A DNA stretch of 64,000 bases from Bacillota bacterium (GTDB lineage: Bacteria; Bacillota; Clostridia; Christensenellales; Borkfalkiaceae). The stretch is from the NCBI GenBank assembly GCA_003343995.1, contig QAKE01000011.1, forward strand, positions 1-64,000. Direction: 5' to 3'. The position numbers were made by a program, and so were the translations under genes. Positions 52,374 to 61,496 of this stretch are shown here, piece by piece; within the stretch, counting starts at the first letter, position 1, and each line of letters starts with the position of its first letter. The notes under the pieces were generated by a model. The model was not told the DNA's origin. It worked only from the letters and a program-made list of their open reading frames with translations, and did no database searches.

Positions 52374-53831
52374 TCAGAGGAGCTGTTCCTTGAGGATCTC
52401 GGCCATGAAGGCGGAGAGCTCGGCAAAGTGGTCGGTGACATAGACCACCCCGTTGCAGACCGAGACGTTGAGGTTGAAGAGGAAGCGGCAGAACCACTCC
52501 ACGCTGACCATCAGTTCGCCCTCCCGGTGGAGCGCTTCGCAGTACATGGCGTAGAGGTTGTCGTCCACCAGGCAGCCGATGACGCCCCGGGAAATCTTGA
52601 CCACCCGGCCGTCGGCCAGGGTGAGGGTGGCCTCCAGCCCGGCCTCGTCGGTGGAATATTCGGCGCCGAAGACCTGGGCCAGGAACCGCAGGCTGGCGCA
52701 GAGGTACTCGCCCCGGACGATCTGGCCGCCCTCCAGGCCGTGGTATTTCAGCTTCTGCCAGAACAGCGGGGCCACCGGCATCTCGGTCACGGCGTTGTGG
52801 AACCATGCCTTTTTGCTGCCGGAGGTCAGGGCCAGGGCAAACTGGTCGCCGGTGGGTTCCCAGAGGGTCTTGTCCTTGACCAGGGTTCCGTCGGGCTCCC
52901 GGTGCACGCCGGAGAACATGTAGTTCCAATAGTAGAAGGCTTCGTCCAGCGCCTGGCCGTGATCCCGGTTTTTGATGTCCAGAAAGACCAGGTCGGCCTT
53001 GTCGCCGGTGTAGAAGGCAAAGTTGTCCTCCCCCACAATGCGGATCTGGGGGGCGGTGTGTACGCCGTTGACCTTCATCCAGTATTCCCGGCCGGTTTTC
53101 TGGGCGGCGTTCTCCGCCTCGATGGGGCCGTCCATCCCGTTCTTCTCGGGGTGGGAGATCCAGGTGGGCACCGGGCCGCCCCAGTTGCGCAGGGCGCCGT
53201 TCTCGTCATAGAGCTGGCTGTCCACCGCCGAAGCGCCGGACCCGGCAGCCCCGGCCAGGATGTCGCCGTAGTACCGGGCAAACTGGTCGGTCATCATGTG
53301 GCCCATGCTCATGCCCTGCATGTAGATGCGGCCCGGGTCGATGTTGTACTTCTCCTGCATCCTGGCGATGAGCGCCTTGACGTAGTTCAGGTCGTGATTG
53401 TCGTGGTAGTCCTCGGGGTCCACCGGCAGGGGCAGCACCAACTCGGGGTTGGCCTTCACCCGGGCCTGCATCCCCTGGATGGTCCACATCTGCAGCTGGT
53501 GGCAGTCGGGAAAGACGCAGATAAAGCCCTCCCGCTCGGCCAGCAGGGTCCAGGAGCTGTACACCGCCTGGGCCCAGCCGTTCATCATGCCGCCGTGATT
53601 GCTCACCACCAGCGGCACCGGCTTGCTGCCGTCGTAGCTGGCGGGCAGATACTCGTACCAGTGATCCTCCAGCCCGTCGGCCAGAACCCCGGTGTACTCC
53701 TTCAGGTTGGCCGGATAGACCTGGGAGTTGTTGCCGTTTTCGTTCACCGTCATGTCGGTGCCCTTGATGCCCATGGGGACATAGTCCCGGTTGGCGTCGT
53801 TGGGGTTGCCTGCTTGCAGTCTCAGACTCAT
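52374..53831 (-). CDS. Esterase with C-terminal stalk-like domain (paralogue 1)
   Basis: This 485-residue protein begins with a short segment NDANRDYVPMGIKGTDM and the motif NENGNNSQVYP (30-40), shared by two paralogues here. An alpha/beta hydrolase of the PHB-depolymerase/LpqC type follows, with nucleophile Ser175 (GMSMG) and a conserved NRDHGQ near residue 285 as likely His. The C-terminal 120 residues (GEYLCASLRFLAQVFG, then a GVIGCLVDDN turn) resemble the copper-amine-oxidase N-terminal 'stalk' fold. There is no signal peptide, although that fold is usually extracellular. Probable carboxyl or feruloyl-type esterase; the natural substrate is unknown. Confidence 0.78.
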   Translation of the reverse strand: MSLRLQAGNPNDANRDYVPMGIKGTDMTVNENGNNSQVYPANLKEYTGVLADGLEDHWYEYLPASYDGSKPVPLVVSNHGGMMNGWAQAVYSSWTLLAEREGFICVFPDCHQLQMWTIQGMQARVKANPELVLPLPVDPEDYHDNHDLNYVKALIARMQEKYNIDPGRIYMQGMSMGHMMTDQFARYYGDILAGAAGSGASAVDSQLYDENGALRNWGGPVPTWISHPEKNGMDGPIEAENAAQKTGREYWMKVNGVHTAPQIRIVGEDNFAFYTGDKADLVFLDIKNRDHGQALDEAFYYWNYMFSGVHREPDGTLVKDKTLWEPTGDQFALALTSGSKKAWFHNAVTEMPVAPLFWQKLKYHGLEGGQIVRGEYLCASLRFLAQVFGAEYSTDEAGLEATLTLADGRVVKISRGVIGCLVDDNLYAMYCEALHREGELMVSVEWFCRFLFNLNVSVCNGVVYVTDHFAELSAFMAEILKEQLL

Positions 53832-53849
53832 GATCTCACCTCATTGCAA

Positions 53850-54725
53850 TTATTGGAACAGATAGGGCAGGTAGCTGTACAGATAGTTGTACACCGCCTC
53901 GTAGGCATGGACCTCTCCTTCGGCCACCGCATAGTGCAGGTTGCCCTTGGTGGGGTCCTCGTCATAGACAAAGACATCGGGGTATTTCTTCATCTCCTCG
54001 ATCTGGGGGGTCATGGCGGGGTCGGCGGGATCCTGGTCGCCGGTGGCGGCGTAGATGCGGAAATCCAGCCCCTCGGCCTTGGCCGCCGCCGCGGCGTCGC
54101 AGAGGTGCTTGGCGGTTTCCGCGGGGTGCAGCTCGCCGCCCTTGGAGCAGACCACCCAGCAGTCGCCGCTCAGCGGCAGGAAGGTGCGGAAGTAGGGCAG
54201 GTTCTGCAGGAAGTTGTACCAGGTGGTGCAGCTGCCCATGGAGAAGCCGCCGAAGCCCCGGTGGGCCCGGGAGGCCCGCAGCCCTTCCGGCGAGGTGTCG
54301 GCGGTGTAGGTGTTGTAGCGGGATTCCACCGCCGGCAGCAGCTCGGCGGTCACCTCGGGGAGGAACTGGAGCACCTTGGTGCGCTCCACGTCGGCCACCG
54401 GCTCGCCCACCCGGGAAATCTGTTCCTTGTAGAAGGAGGGAAAGACCACGATCATCGGCTGGGCCAGCTTTTCGGCAAAGCAGTAGTCCAGCATGTTCTT
54501 GACCTTGCAGCAGTCCAGCCAGGCGTCGGCGTTGCCGCCGCCCCCGTGCATCAGGTAGAGGACGTTGTACTTGGTCTGCTTGTCCGCAGGGTCATAGCCG
54601 TAGGGCAGGTAGACGTTGGCGTACTTGGTCCGGGGCTGTCCTTCGGGGTTGGTGGTGGCGTAGGTCACCCGGTCGATGGTGCCGCGGAAGTTCACGTCGT
54701 GGTACTGGTACTTTTTCAATTCCAT
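53850..54725 (-). CDS. Feruloyl-esterase-like alpha/beta hydrolase
   Basis: This 291-residue protein resembles the XynZ/XynY feruloyl-esterase domain: YLPYGYDP, the oxyanion segment LYLMHGGGGNADAW, and nucleophile elbow GGFSMGS (Ser162) preceded by HRGF. The likely His is in GEVHAYEA near the C terminus. The family releases hydroxycinnamates from arabinoxylan. It lacks a signal peptide, so if that is its activity it acts on imported oligosaccharides. It lies 18 bp before the paralogue-1 start, in one operon. Confidence 0.82.
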   Translation of the reverse strand: MELKKYQYHDVNFRGTIDRVTYATTNPEGQPRTKYANVYLPYGYDPADKQTKYNVLYLMHGGGGNADAWLDCCKVKNMLDYCFAEKLAQPMIVVFPSFYKEQISRVGEPVADVERTKVLQFLPEVTAELLPAVESRYNTYTADTSPEGLRASRAHRGFGGFSMGSCTTWYNFLQNLPYFRTFLPLSGDCWVVCSKGGELHPAETAKHLCDAAAAAKAEGLDFRIYAATGDQDPADPAMTPQIEEMKKYPDVFVYDEDPTKGNLHYAVAEGEVHAYEAVYNYLYSYLPYLFQ

Positions 54726-54801
54726 ATCCGATCCATCCTTTCAGACGATTTTGACAGACAAACCCGCGCCCCGCGGGGGGCCGCGAGGCGTGGGGCAGGG
54801 A

Positions 54802-56307
54802 TCAGACCATCCCGCGCTGTTCCTTCTCGGTGCCCAGCAGAAGGTCGGAGAGCAGCCAGTCCGCATAGCGGGAGAGAAGGGCGTAGTGGTCGGTGGCATA
54901 GAGGCTGCTGCCGTAGCAGGAGACATGCCAGTTGTACAAGGCGGCGCAGAACCACTGGGCCGGCAGATAGAGCTGGCCCTCCACCGTGATGGCGTCGCAG
55001 AGCATGGCCTCCACCGTGTTGTCGATGGTGCAGCCGATGCAGCCGTGGGCAAAGGTCAGCTCCCGGCCGTCGGCCAGCCGGATGGCGGCGGTGTCCCCGT
55101 CCGAGAGGACGGTGCCGCCGAACACCCGGGCCAGGAAGGCCGCCGGGGCATAGAGGTAGCTGCCCCGCACCAGGTATTTGCCGTTGAGGCCGTGGTATTT
55201 GATCTTGTCCCGGCGGAAGACCCTGCCGCCGATGGGGGTGCGCTCGCCGTTGACCAGGGCGTACTCCGCCCCCTCGGTCAGGGCCAGGGCGGCCTTGTCG
55301 GGGGTGAAGGTGCGGCGGGTGGCACTGTGGTGCACCACCCCGTCGGCGGTCTTGGACACCCCCGAGAAGAGGTAGTCCCAGACCATCTGGGCGTCGTCAA
55401 AGGTCTGGCCGTGGTCCCGGTTGTGGACGTCCATCAGCATGACGTTGGCCTTTTCGCCCCGGTAGAAGAAGAGGTTCTTCTCCCCCTGGATGGCGATTTC
55501 GGGCTGGCCCATGGCCTGGTTGAGGCGGCGCCAGTAGTTGATGTTGCCCAGCACCACCGGGCGGTCCTCCTCGCCGTAGTGGGGCGGGGTGAAGTCCCAC
55601 TCCAGCCGGGACTGCCAGATGTCCATGGGACCGCCCGCGTTGATGAGGTTGTTGTCCTTGTCAAAGAGCAGCTTGGGGTTGGTGGGGCAGCCGGAACCTG
55701 CGGCGGCGGCAAAATGCGCCCCCATGTACCGGGCCACCTGGCTGGTCATGGCGTTGCCCATGCTCATGCCCTGGATGTAGATCCGGGTTTCGTCGATGTT
55801 GTAGTTCCGGCGCATCCGCTCCAGCAGCTTCATCACCAGCTGCACGTCGTGGAACTGGTCCACCGTGCCCACCGGCCGGTTGAGCACCGGCACCCCGGGG
55901 TCGGCGGTGGTGGTGATCTGGTCCACCGTGTCGCTGTCACACTCGATCATCCACATGCCGTTGGCGCTGGCGTTGGGAAAGACGCAGATGAAGCCCTCCT
56001 TGTCCGCCACCAGGCTCCAGCTGGTGTAGATGCACTGGCCCCAGCCGGTCATCAGCCCGCCGTGCATCGAAAAGACCAGCGGGGTCTTTTTGGCGGGGTC
56101 ATAGCTCTCGGGCACATACTCGTACCAGGTGTCCTGAACGCCGTCCCCCACCAGGTCGCCGGTGTGCTCGGTGAGCCGTTCAGGGTAGACCTGGGAGTTG
56201 TTGCCGTTCTCGTTGACCACCATCCGGCTGCCCTTGATGGCAGCGGGCAGGTAGTCCCGGTTTTCGTCGTTGAGATCCCCCGGCTGCAGGATGATTTTGT
56301 GTTCCAT
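54802..56307 (-). CDS. Esterase with C-terminal stalk-like domain (paralogue 2)
   Basis: This 501-residue protein is a paralogue of 52374-53831 and 57466-58968. It carries NENGNNSQVYP (32-42), nucleophile Ser182 (GMSMG), NRDHGQTFDD (likely His) and the stalk-like C terminus (GSYLYAPAAFLARVFGG). Compared with paralogue 1 it has a longer insert of about 17 residues between the first Asp/Asn-rich loop and the nucleophile. The catalytic serine is intact and there is no signal peptide. AGGAGG precedes the ATG. Confidence 0.78.
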   Translation of the reverse strand: MEHKIILQPGDLNDENRDYLPAAIKGSRMVVNENGNNSQVYPERLTEHTGDLVGDGVQDTWYEYVPESYDPAKKTPLVFSMHGGLMTGWGQCIYTSWSLVADKEGFICVFPNASANGMWMIECDSDTVDQITTTADPGVPVLNRPVGTVDQFHDVQLVMKLLERMRRNYNIDETRIYIQGMSMGNAMTSQVARYMGAHFAAAAGSGCPTNPKLLFDKDNNLINAGGPMDIWQSRLEWDFTPPHYGEEDRPVVLGNINYWRRLNQAMGQPEIAIQGEKNLFFYRGEKANVMLMDVHNRDHGQTFDDAQMVWDYLFSGVSKTADGVVHHSATRRTFTPDKAALALTEGAEYALVNGERTPIGGRVFRRDKIKYHGLNGKYLVRGSYLYAPAAFLARVFGGTVLSDGDTAAIRLADGRELTFAHGCIGCTIDNTVEAMLCDAITVEGQLYLPAQWFCAALYNWHVSCYGSSLYATDHYALLSRYADWLLSDLLLGTEKEQRGMV

Positions 56308-56349
56308 GACGTTTTCCTCCTCTTGGATTTCCCGGGAAAGACCCGGGGT

Positions 56350-57450
56350 TCAGGGCTTTCTGTGGGAGAGCATCCAGTCCAGGATGCCGTACTCGTTGTG
56401 CATGACCAGAATCCAGCTGTTGTGGTTTTCCATGTACAGGTCTTTGGCCGACAGATTGGGGGTGATGCCGATGCCGTAGGCTTCCAGCTCCTCGGGGGTG
56501 AAGAGGGTGTAGCGGATGTCCCGGCGGCCCTTGTCCCACAGCTTCTGCACCGCCCGCAGCAGATAGGCGTGGCGGCCGGCCTGGTGGTCGATATAGGCGC
56601 TGGCGATGTAGGCGGGCACGTCGGGGAAGTTCTCCAGGATGGGGTAACTCTCTCCGTTCATGCTGGGGCAGATGGGCACGCAGGCGGCAAAGAGCTCGGG
56701 GGCGGAGGAAACCACCTTGATGGTGCCGAAGCCGCCCATGCTCATCCCGATGGCGTAGACACGGTGGGGGTCCACCTTGCCCTGGGCGATCATGCCCCGG
56801 ATCACATCGCAGACCCGGCCCAGGTATTCCCGGTTCCAGCCGCGGTCTTCCTTGTCGTTGTCGGGGTCGGAGCCGATGATGACCTTGTAGGGATCTCCCT
56901 TGGCCATCATCTTGGCAAACATCTCGTCCATGCTCAGGCCGCCGGCCGGGGCCTGGGGCGCCAGGATGTACATGTCGGGCAGACGCTCGGCCAGCTTGAT
57001 GGCGCCGATGGTGTCGGTGAGCTGGAGCAGATTGTCCTCGCCGCTGCCGCCGCCCCCGTGCAGGAAGAGGATCAGCGGGCGGGGCGCGGAGCAATCCGGC
57101 TCATACAGCCGGTAGCGGACGCCGTTCTCCACCACGGCGCGGAACATCTCTTCATGGAAGAGGGTGGTGTTGCCGGCGGTGTCCTTGGTGATGGTCAGGT
57201 TCAGGGCGGCGCATTCCACCGCAAAGTCGCAGCGGTAGAGGAAGGGATCGGTGGTCAGCTCCAGGGTATCGCCCCGGGTTTCCACCGTCTTGACCCCCGG
57301 GATGGGGTGCACCGCGCCCAGATCGTCAAAGCAATTGGTGCAGCGAAAATCCTCCGGCTTGAGGGCGGGGGCGGGGGCGTCCAGCTTGACGGTGGCGCCG
57401 TCCACCATCTGGCCAAAATCACCCATGCGGGTGTGCAGTGTGATTTCCAT
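56350..57450 (-). CDS. LpqC-like esterase with N-terminal extra domain
   Basis: This 366-residue protein has an N-terminal region (1 to about 110) not found in the neighbours, rich in Asp, Thr and Cys. An alpha/beta hydrolase of the peptidase S9/LpqC type follows: LFLHGGGGSGEDN (oxyanion loop), nucleophile Ser237 (GMSMGGFG) and a closing ENHNSW that may give the His. It probably hydrolyses short-chain or aryl esters. There is no signal peptide. It lies 42 bp upstream of paralogue 2 in the operon. Confidence 0.8.
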   Translation of the reverse strand: MEITLHTRMGDFGQMVDGATVKLDAPAPALKPEDFRCTNCFDDLGAVHPIPGVKTVETRGDTLELTTDPFLYRCDFAVECAALNLTITKDTAGNTTLFHEEMFRAVVENGVRYRLYEPDCSAPRPLILFLHGGGGSGEDNLLQLTDTIGAIKLAERLPDMYILAPQAPAGGLSMDEMFAKMMAKGDPYKVIIGSDPDNDKEDRGWNREYLGRVCDVIRGMIAQGKVDPHRVYAIGMSMGGFGTIKVVSSAPELFAACVPICPSMNGESYPILENFPDVPAYIASAYIDHQAGRHAYLLRAVQKLWDKGRRDIRYTLFTPEELEAYGIGITPNLSAKDLYMENHNSWILVMHNEYGILDWMLSHRKP

Positions 57451-57465
57451 ATGAAACTCCTTCTG

Positions 57466-58968
57466 TCATTCGACTACGATGTTGGAAAAATCATCCGGCA
57501 TGGCCTTGCCGGCAAACAAATCCTTGATCAGGTCGGCCATGAAATAGGACAGGTCGATGAAGTGGTCGGTGACATAGACCACCCCGTTGCAGGCCGAAAC
57601 ATGATAGTTGAAGAGGTACTTGCAGAACCACTCGATGCTCACCAGCAGCTCGCCGTCCCGGTGCAGCGCCTCGCAGTACATACAGCGCATGGTGTCGTCG
57701 ATCATGCAGCCGATGCTGCCCCGGGCAAACTGGAGATGCCGGCCGTCCTGCAGCACCAGCTCCGCCTCCGAGCCGTCGGCATTGGGCAGGTACTGGGCGC
57801 CCACCGCCTCGGCCAGGAAGCGCAGCGGCACACAGAGGTATTCGCCCCGGACGATCTGGCCCCCGTTCAGGCCGTGGTACTTGAGCTTCTGCCAGCGCAC
57901 CGCCGGGGTGGGCAGGAGGTGCAGTTGGTTGCGGAACCAGCACCGGTCATAGCCCTCCGACACCGCGATGGCAAATTCGTCCCCCACCCGGGGCCGGATG
58001 CTCTTGCCCATCTCCAGGGTGCCGTCGGGGTTCTTGCGCACCCCCGAGAAGAGGTAGTCCCAGTAGAGGAAGGCTTCGTCCAGGGTCTGGCCGTGGTCCC
58101 GGTTCTTGATGTCCAGGTAGACCAGGTCGGCCTTTTTGCCGTGGTAGAAGGCGAAGTTGTCCTCCCCCTCAATGCGGATCTGGGGGATGGGGTCGCACTC
58201 GTTGATCTTGAGCCAGTAGAAGCGGGAATATTTGTTGACAGCCGCCTCGTCATAGTGGCCTCCCGGAGGCAGGCCGTTCTTTTCGGGGCGGGACTGCCAG
58301 ATGGCCATGGGGCCGCCCAGGTTGCGGATCTCTCCTTCGGGGGTGAAGAGCAGCTCGGGCTTGGTGGGGCCGCCGGACCCGGCGGCGCCGGCCAGCAGCC
58401 GGCCCTTGTACCGGGCGAACATGCTGGTCATCAGGTTGCCCATGGACATCCCCTGCATGAAGACCCGGCCGGGGTCGATGTTGTAGCTCTTTTCCATATG
58501 GAGGATCAGCGCCTCCAGGAATTTCAGGTCGTGGTTCTCGGTCCAGTCCTTGGGGGCCATCTGGATGGGCAGGTCGGGGGCGTCCTTGGGGTCGAAGTTG
58601 TCAAAGACCCCCTCCACCGTCCACATCCGCTTGGAGTGGGCATCGGGGAAGACGCAGATGAAGCCTTCCCGGTCGGCCACCATGGTCCAGGAGGTGTAGA
58701 TGGCGTGGCCCCAGCCGGTCATCAGACCGCCGTGGTTGCCCACCACCAGCGGCACCGGCTTGCTGCCGTCGTAGCTGGCGGGGATGTACTCATACCACCG
58801 GTCTTCCAGCCCATCGGCCAGAACGCCGGTGACTTCCCGCAGGCCGGCGGGGTAGGGCTGGGAGTTGTTGCCGTTCTCGTTGACCACGATGTCGCTGCCC
58901 TTGATCTTTTCGGGCAGGTACTCCCGGTTGGCATCGTCGGGGGTTCCGGCGCGCAGATGCAGTTTCAT
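57466..58968 (-). CDS. Esterase with C-terminal stalk-like domain (paralogue 3)
   Basis: This 500-residue protein is closest to paralogue 1: NANREYLPEKIKGSDI, NENGNNSQPYP (30-40) and the GSKPVPLVVGNHGG oxyanion segment. The nucleophile is Ser175 (GMSMG) and NRDHGQTLDEAF carries the likely His. The C-terminal stalk-like domain is the clearest of the three (GEYLCVPLRFLAEAVGA, then FARGSIGCMIDDT). No signal peptide. A GAGGAGG site precedes the ATG. Three paralogues within 7 kb point to local duplication and divergence. Confidence 0.8.
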   Translation of the reverse strand: MKLHLRAGTPDDANREYLPEKIKGSDIVVNENGNNSQPYPAGLREVTGVLADGLEDRWYEYIPASYDGSKPVPLVVGNHGGLMTGWGHAIYTSWTMVADREGFICVFPDAHSKRMWTVEGVFDNFDPKDAPDLPIQMAPKDWTENHDLKFLEALILHMEKSYNIDPGRVFMQGMSMGNLMTSMFARYKGRLLAGAAGSGGPTKPELLFTPEGEIRNLGGPMAIWQSRPEKNGLPPGGHYDEAAVNKYSRFYWLKINECDPIPQIRIEGEDNFAFYHGKKADLVYLDIKNRDHGQTLDEAFLYWDYLFSGVRKNPDGTLEMGKSIRPRVGDEFAIAVSEGYDRCWFRNQLHLLPTPAVRWQKLKYHGLNGGQIVRGEYLCVPLRFLAEAVGAQYLPNADGSEAELVLQDGRHLQFARGSIGCMIDDTMRCMYCEALHRDGELLVSIEWFCKYLFNYHVSACNGVVYVTDHFIDLSYFMADLIKDLFAGKAMPDDFSNIVVE

Positions 58969-58980
58969 AGCGTCCTCCTC

Positions 58981-59748
58981 TCAGCCCTTCATCAGCCATT
59001 CCACCGCGGCGGGCAGGCTGGCCTGGCAGGATTCCAGGTCGGACCCGGCGGCCAGGGTGCGGGTCTGGGCGGTGTCGCCCAGCAGGCCGGCCAGGCGGCG
59101 GTTCTCCTCCGCCACCGGGGCGTCCTCCTCCCAGCCCAGCCAGAACTTGGCGCGGGCCGGGGTCTTGGCCAGGGCGTAGAGATCGTTCTGGCTGCCGGCA
59201 AAGCTGTCCAGATCCCCGAACACCGCCTCCAGCGAGGCCTTGTTGTGGCGGATGCCGGTTTCCTGGCCGACGGCGGCTTTTTTGCAGATGGCTTCGAGAT
59301 CCAGGATGCCGTTGAGGCAGACCGCTTTGGAGAAGGTCTCGGGGTGTTTGAGGGCCATCTTGACGGCGCCGTAGCCGCCGGTGCCCACACCGCCCACCCA
59401 GTTCAGGGCGGGGTCCTCCGACAGGGGCAGGTTGTTGCGGCAGATGCCGGGCAGTTCGGTGTTGAGGAAAGCCTCGTACCGGGGACCGTATTTCATGTCG
59501 GTGCACAGGCAGTGGTGCTGGTCCGGCGCGATGATGAAGATGCCGTACTTGGCGGCGCAGCGCTCGGCGGGGGTGGCCAGCCAGTCCAGGGCGGCGCCGC
59601 CCTCGTCGTGCAGCAGCCACAGGACGGGGTATTTTTTCTGGTGTTCCTTGTCGTCCAGGGCCAGCAGGTTCATCTCGGGCAGAAAGATCCGCACCGAGAT
59701 GGAGCCGCAGGTGATGACCGACAACGCATTCATTTCAATCTGTGCCAT
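58981..59748 (-). CDS. Esterase-D-family protein lacking the catalytic serine
   Basis: This 255-residue alpha/beta hydrolase is of the tributyrin-esterase/esterase-D group: LWLLHDEGGAALDW, then NWVGGVGTGGYGAVKMALKHPE. Family members have GxSMGGYGA here. In this protein the nucleophile position is Gly122 (G-V-G-T-G). The C-terminal His that closes the triad (usual HxWxxW motif) is also absent. It is most likely a pseudoenzyme, perhaps a partner or regulator of an active neighbour. The frame is intact and a good ribosome site is present (AAGGAGG), so it is expressed rather than decaying. Confidence 0.8.
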   Translation of the reverse strand: MAQIEMNALSVITCGSISVRIFLPEMNLLALDDKEHQKKYPVLWLLHDEGGAALDWLATPAERCAAKYGIFIIAPDQHHCLCTDMKYGPRYEAFLNTELPGICRNNLPLSEDPALNWVGGVGTGGYGAVKMALKHPETFSKAVCLNGILDLEAICKKAAVGQETGIRHNKASLEAVFGDLDSFAGSQNDLYALAKTPARAKFWLGWEEDAPVAEENRRLAGLLGDTAQTRTLAAGSDLESCQASLPAAVEWLMKG

Positions 59749-59763
59749 GTTTGTGCTCCCTCC

Positions 59764-60591
59764 TTACTCGCTGGCCCGGACAAAGGACTCTTTGATCTTG
59801 CCCTCGGCCACCAGCCAATCCAGATATTTCTTGACGTGTTTGTCGCAGTACTCCCAGTTGTGGTAGCCGTGGTCGATGGTGCGGTAGACGTCGATGCCCT
59901 GGCTGGCGTATTTGTCCATGAAGGTGACGTTGTCCTGATAGTGGGCGTCCTCCACGCCGGTGGCCATGTAGGCCCGGGGAAACTTTTTGCCGGCGGCCAT
60001 CTGCTTGTCGATCATGTAGCAGATGTCGTTCTCGGTGTTGACGATGTACTCCTGCTTGCCAAAGGCGGAATCAAACATGTAGAACTCCTCGTTGCCCTCC
60101 CGCATGCCGTCGTCGATGGGCAGGTCGGCCACGTTTTTCAGCCCCGAGAAAAGGCCGATGGCGCCGAACTGTTCGGGGTCCCGCACCAGCCATTTCAGCG
60201 AGCCGTAGCCGCCCATGGAGAAGCCGGCCAGGAAGTTCTGCTGGGGATCTTCCGACAGGGGGAAGAGGTGGCGGACCACCTTGGGGGTTTCGATGGAGAG
60301 CTGGGAGAAGTATTTGAAATCCCCGTGGACGGTGTCCATGTAGCCGGAGCAGTAGGTGCCGGAGCAGACCACCGCCACCCCGGCCTCCGAGGCGTAAAGC
60401 TCCAGGGCGGTGTAGCGCTGCCAGTCGGTGTAGTCAAAGCCGCCGCCCGACTGCAGCCAGAGCACCGGATACCGGTAGCCTTTGGGGCGGTCGGCCAGGG
60501 AATGGCCCCAGGTGTTTTCGGGGATGATGACGTTGACCCCCACCTTCATCTTGAGCACTTGGGAATCGTAGTAGAGCCGGAAGTTTGCCAT
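59764..60591 (-). CDS. Esterase-D-family alpha/beta hydrolase, intact triad
   Basis: This 275-residue protein has NVIIPENTWG, the oxyanion loop LWLQSGGGFDYTDW, nucleophile Ser125 (AGFSMGGYGSLKWL) and the C-terminal DHGYHNWEYC with catalytic His. It would hydrolyse short acyl esters in the cytoplasm. The ATG at 60591 is used; a GTG four codons upstream overlaps the stop of the preceding gene. It sits between two members that lack the serine, so it may form complexes with them. Confidence 0.85.
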   Translation of the reverse strand: MANFRLYYDSQVLKMKVGVNVIIPENTWGHSLADRPKGYRYPVLWLQSGGGFDYTDWQRYTALELYASEAGVAVVCSGTYCSGYMDTVHGDFKYFSQLSIETPKVVRHLFPLSEDPQQNFLAGFSMGGYGSLKWLVRDPEQFGAIGLFSGLKNVADLPIDDGMREGNEEFYMFDSAFGKQEYIVNTENDICYMIDKQMAAGKKFPRAYMATGVEDAHYQDNVTFMDKYASQGIDVYRTIDHGYHNWEYCDKHVKKYLDWLVAEGKIKESFVRASE

Positions 60592-60599
60592 AATGTATT

Positions 60600-61490
60600 T
60601 CACTCCTCACTTGGTTTTGGATAGATGGCGCAGCGCTTGAGGGGCAGCAGCCGGTCCAGGGCCAGCTGCAGATAGTGGTTCCAGAGCCGGAAGTCGTGGG
60701 CGTAGCCCAGGGCGCTGATGTAGGTCACATCCATGCCCAGCGCCTGCATGGCGGCCGCGTCCCCCTCCACCCGGCTGCGGATGAACTCCTCGCTGCCGCA
60801 GACCAGGATGAACTTGCACTCCGGGTCGCCCGCCGCCCGGTGGCGCAGCAGCTGCGCCCGCAGATCGGCGGGGGTGCCGGCGATCTCGGTCCCCGGGCCG
60901 AAGCTGTGGTTGAAAAGGGGCATCACGTTCTTGAAGTGGTCCCCCTCCAGCTCGGCCTGCAGGGTGTCGGCCCGGAAGGTCATCCCGATGCCGCCCGAGA
61001 TGTCCACGCAGGCGGCGTAGCGGTCGGGACGGTTGACGGCGGCGCCCAGCGCCGCGTTGCCGCCCATGGCGTAGCCCATGATGAAGTTGTCCTCCCGGGC
61101 CGGGGAGGAGGCGAAAAGGGCCTGGATCACAGTGGGCAGTTCCTCGGTGAGGAAGGTCTGGTAGGCCACCCCGTACCGGGTGTCCAGCCCGAAGCTGTTG
61201 GCGATGTTGGGGGTGACCAGCATCACATGGTTGCGCTGGGCGGCTTCCTCCACGTTGGTGTAGCGGTAGGTCAGGGTGTCGTCGTCCCCGCCGCCGTGGA
61301 GCAGGTAGACGGTCTGGAACTTCATGCCGGGGGCATAGAGGGGCTTGCCTTCCTCGGCGCCGCCCCGGTGTGCCCGGTTGGCCATGGGCGGGGTGGGCGG
61401 ACAGCGGTAGCCGTCGGTGGGGTAGGCCACCGAGACGTCCACATACCGGCCCAGGATTTCGCTCCGGAAGTTAAAACGCAGAATTCCCAT
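60600..61490 (-). CDS. Esterase-D-family protein with Ser-to-Ala nucleophile change
   Basis: This 296-residue protein is clearly related to the previous gene product: VYLLHGGGDDDTLTYRY, then NFIMGYAMGGNAALGAAVNRPDRYAACVDISGG. In this elbow the canonical GxSMGG has become GYAMGG, so Ala141 replaces the nucleophile. The terminal GYAHDFRLW still carries a His. The Ala substitution is the one used in the laboratory to kill such enzymes, so hydrolysis is unlikely. It might still bind ligand. No signal peptide; the frame is intact and the ribosome site is weak (GAGGA). Confidence 0.82.
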   Translation of the reverse strand: MGILRFNFRSEILGRYVDVSVAYPTDGYRCPPTPPMANRAHRGGAEEGKPLYAPGMKFQTVYLLHGGGDDDTLTYRYTNVEEAAQRNHVMLVTPNIANSFGLDTRYGVAYQTFLTEELPTVIQALFASSPAREDNFIMGYAMGGNAALGAAVNRPDRYAACVDISGGIGMTFRADTLQAELEGDHFKNVMPLFNHSFGPGTEIAGTPADLRAQLLRHRAAGDPECKFILVCGSEEFIRSRVEGDAAAMQALGMDVTYISALGYAHDFRLWNHYLQLALDRLLPLKRCAIYPKPSEE

Positions 61491-61496
61491 GGCCCA

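Noticed and set aside
51105..60624. Two very long plus-strand open frames (1,294 and 1,982 codons) across the esterase operon
   Set aside because: They are complementary to genes with clear catalytic motifs and are rich in VVVQ, HPLG and similar low-information strings; no domain or ribosome site.
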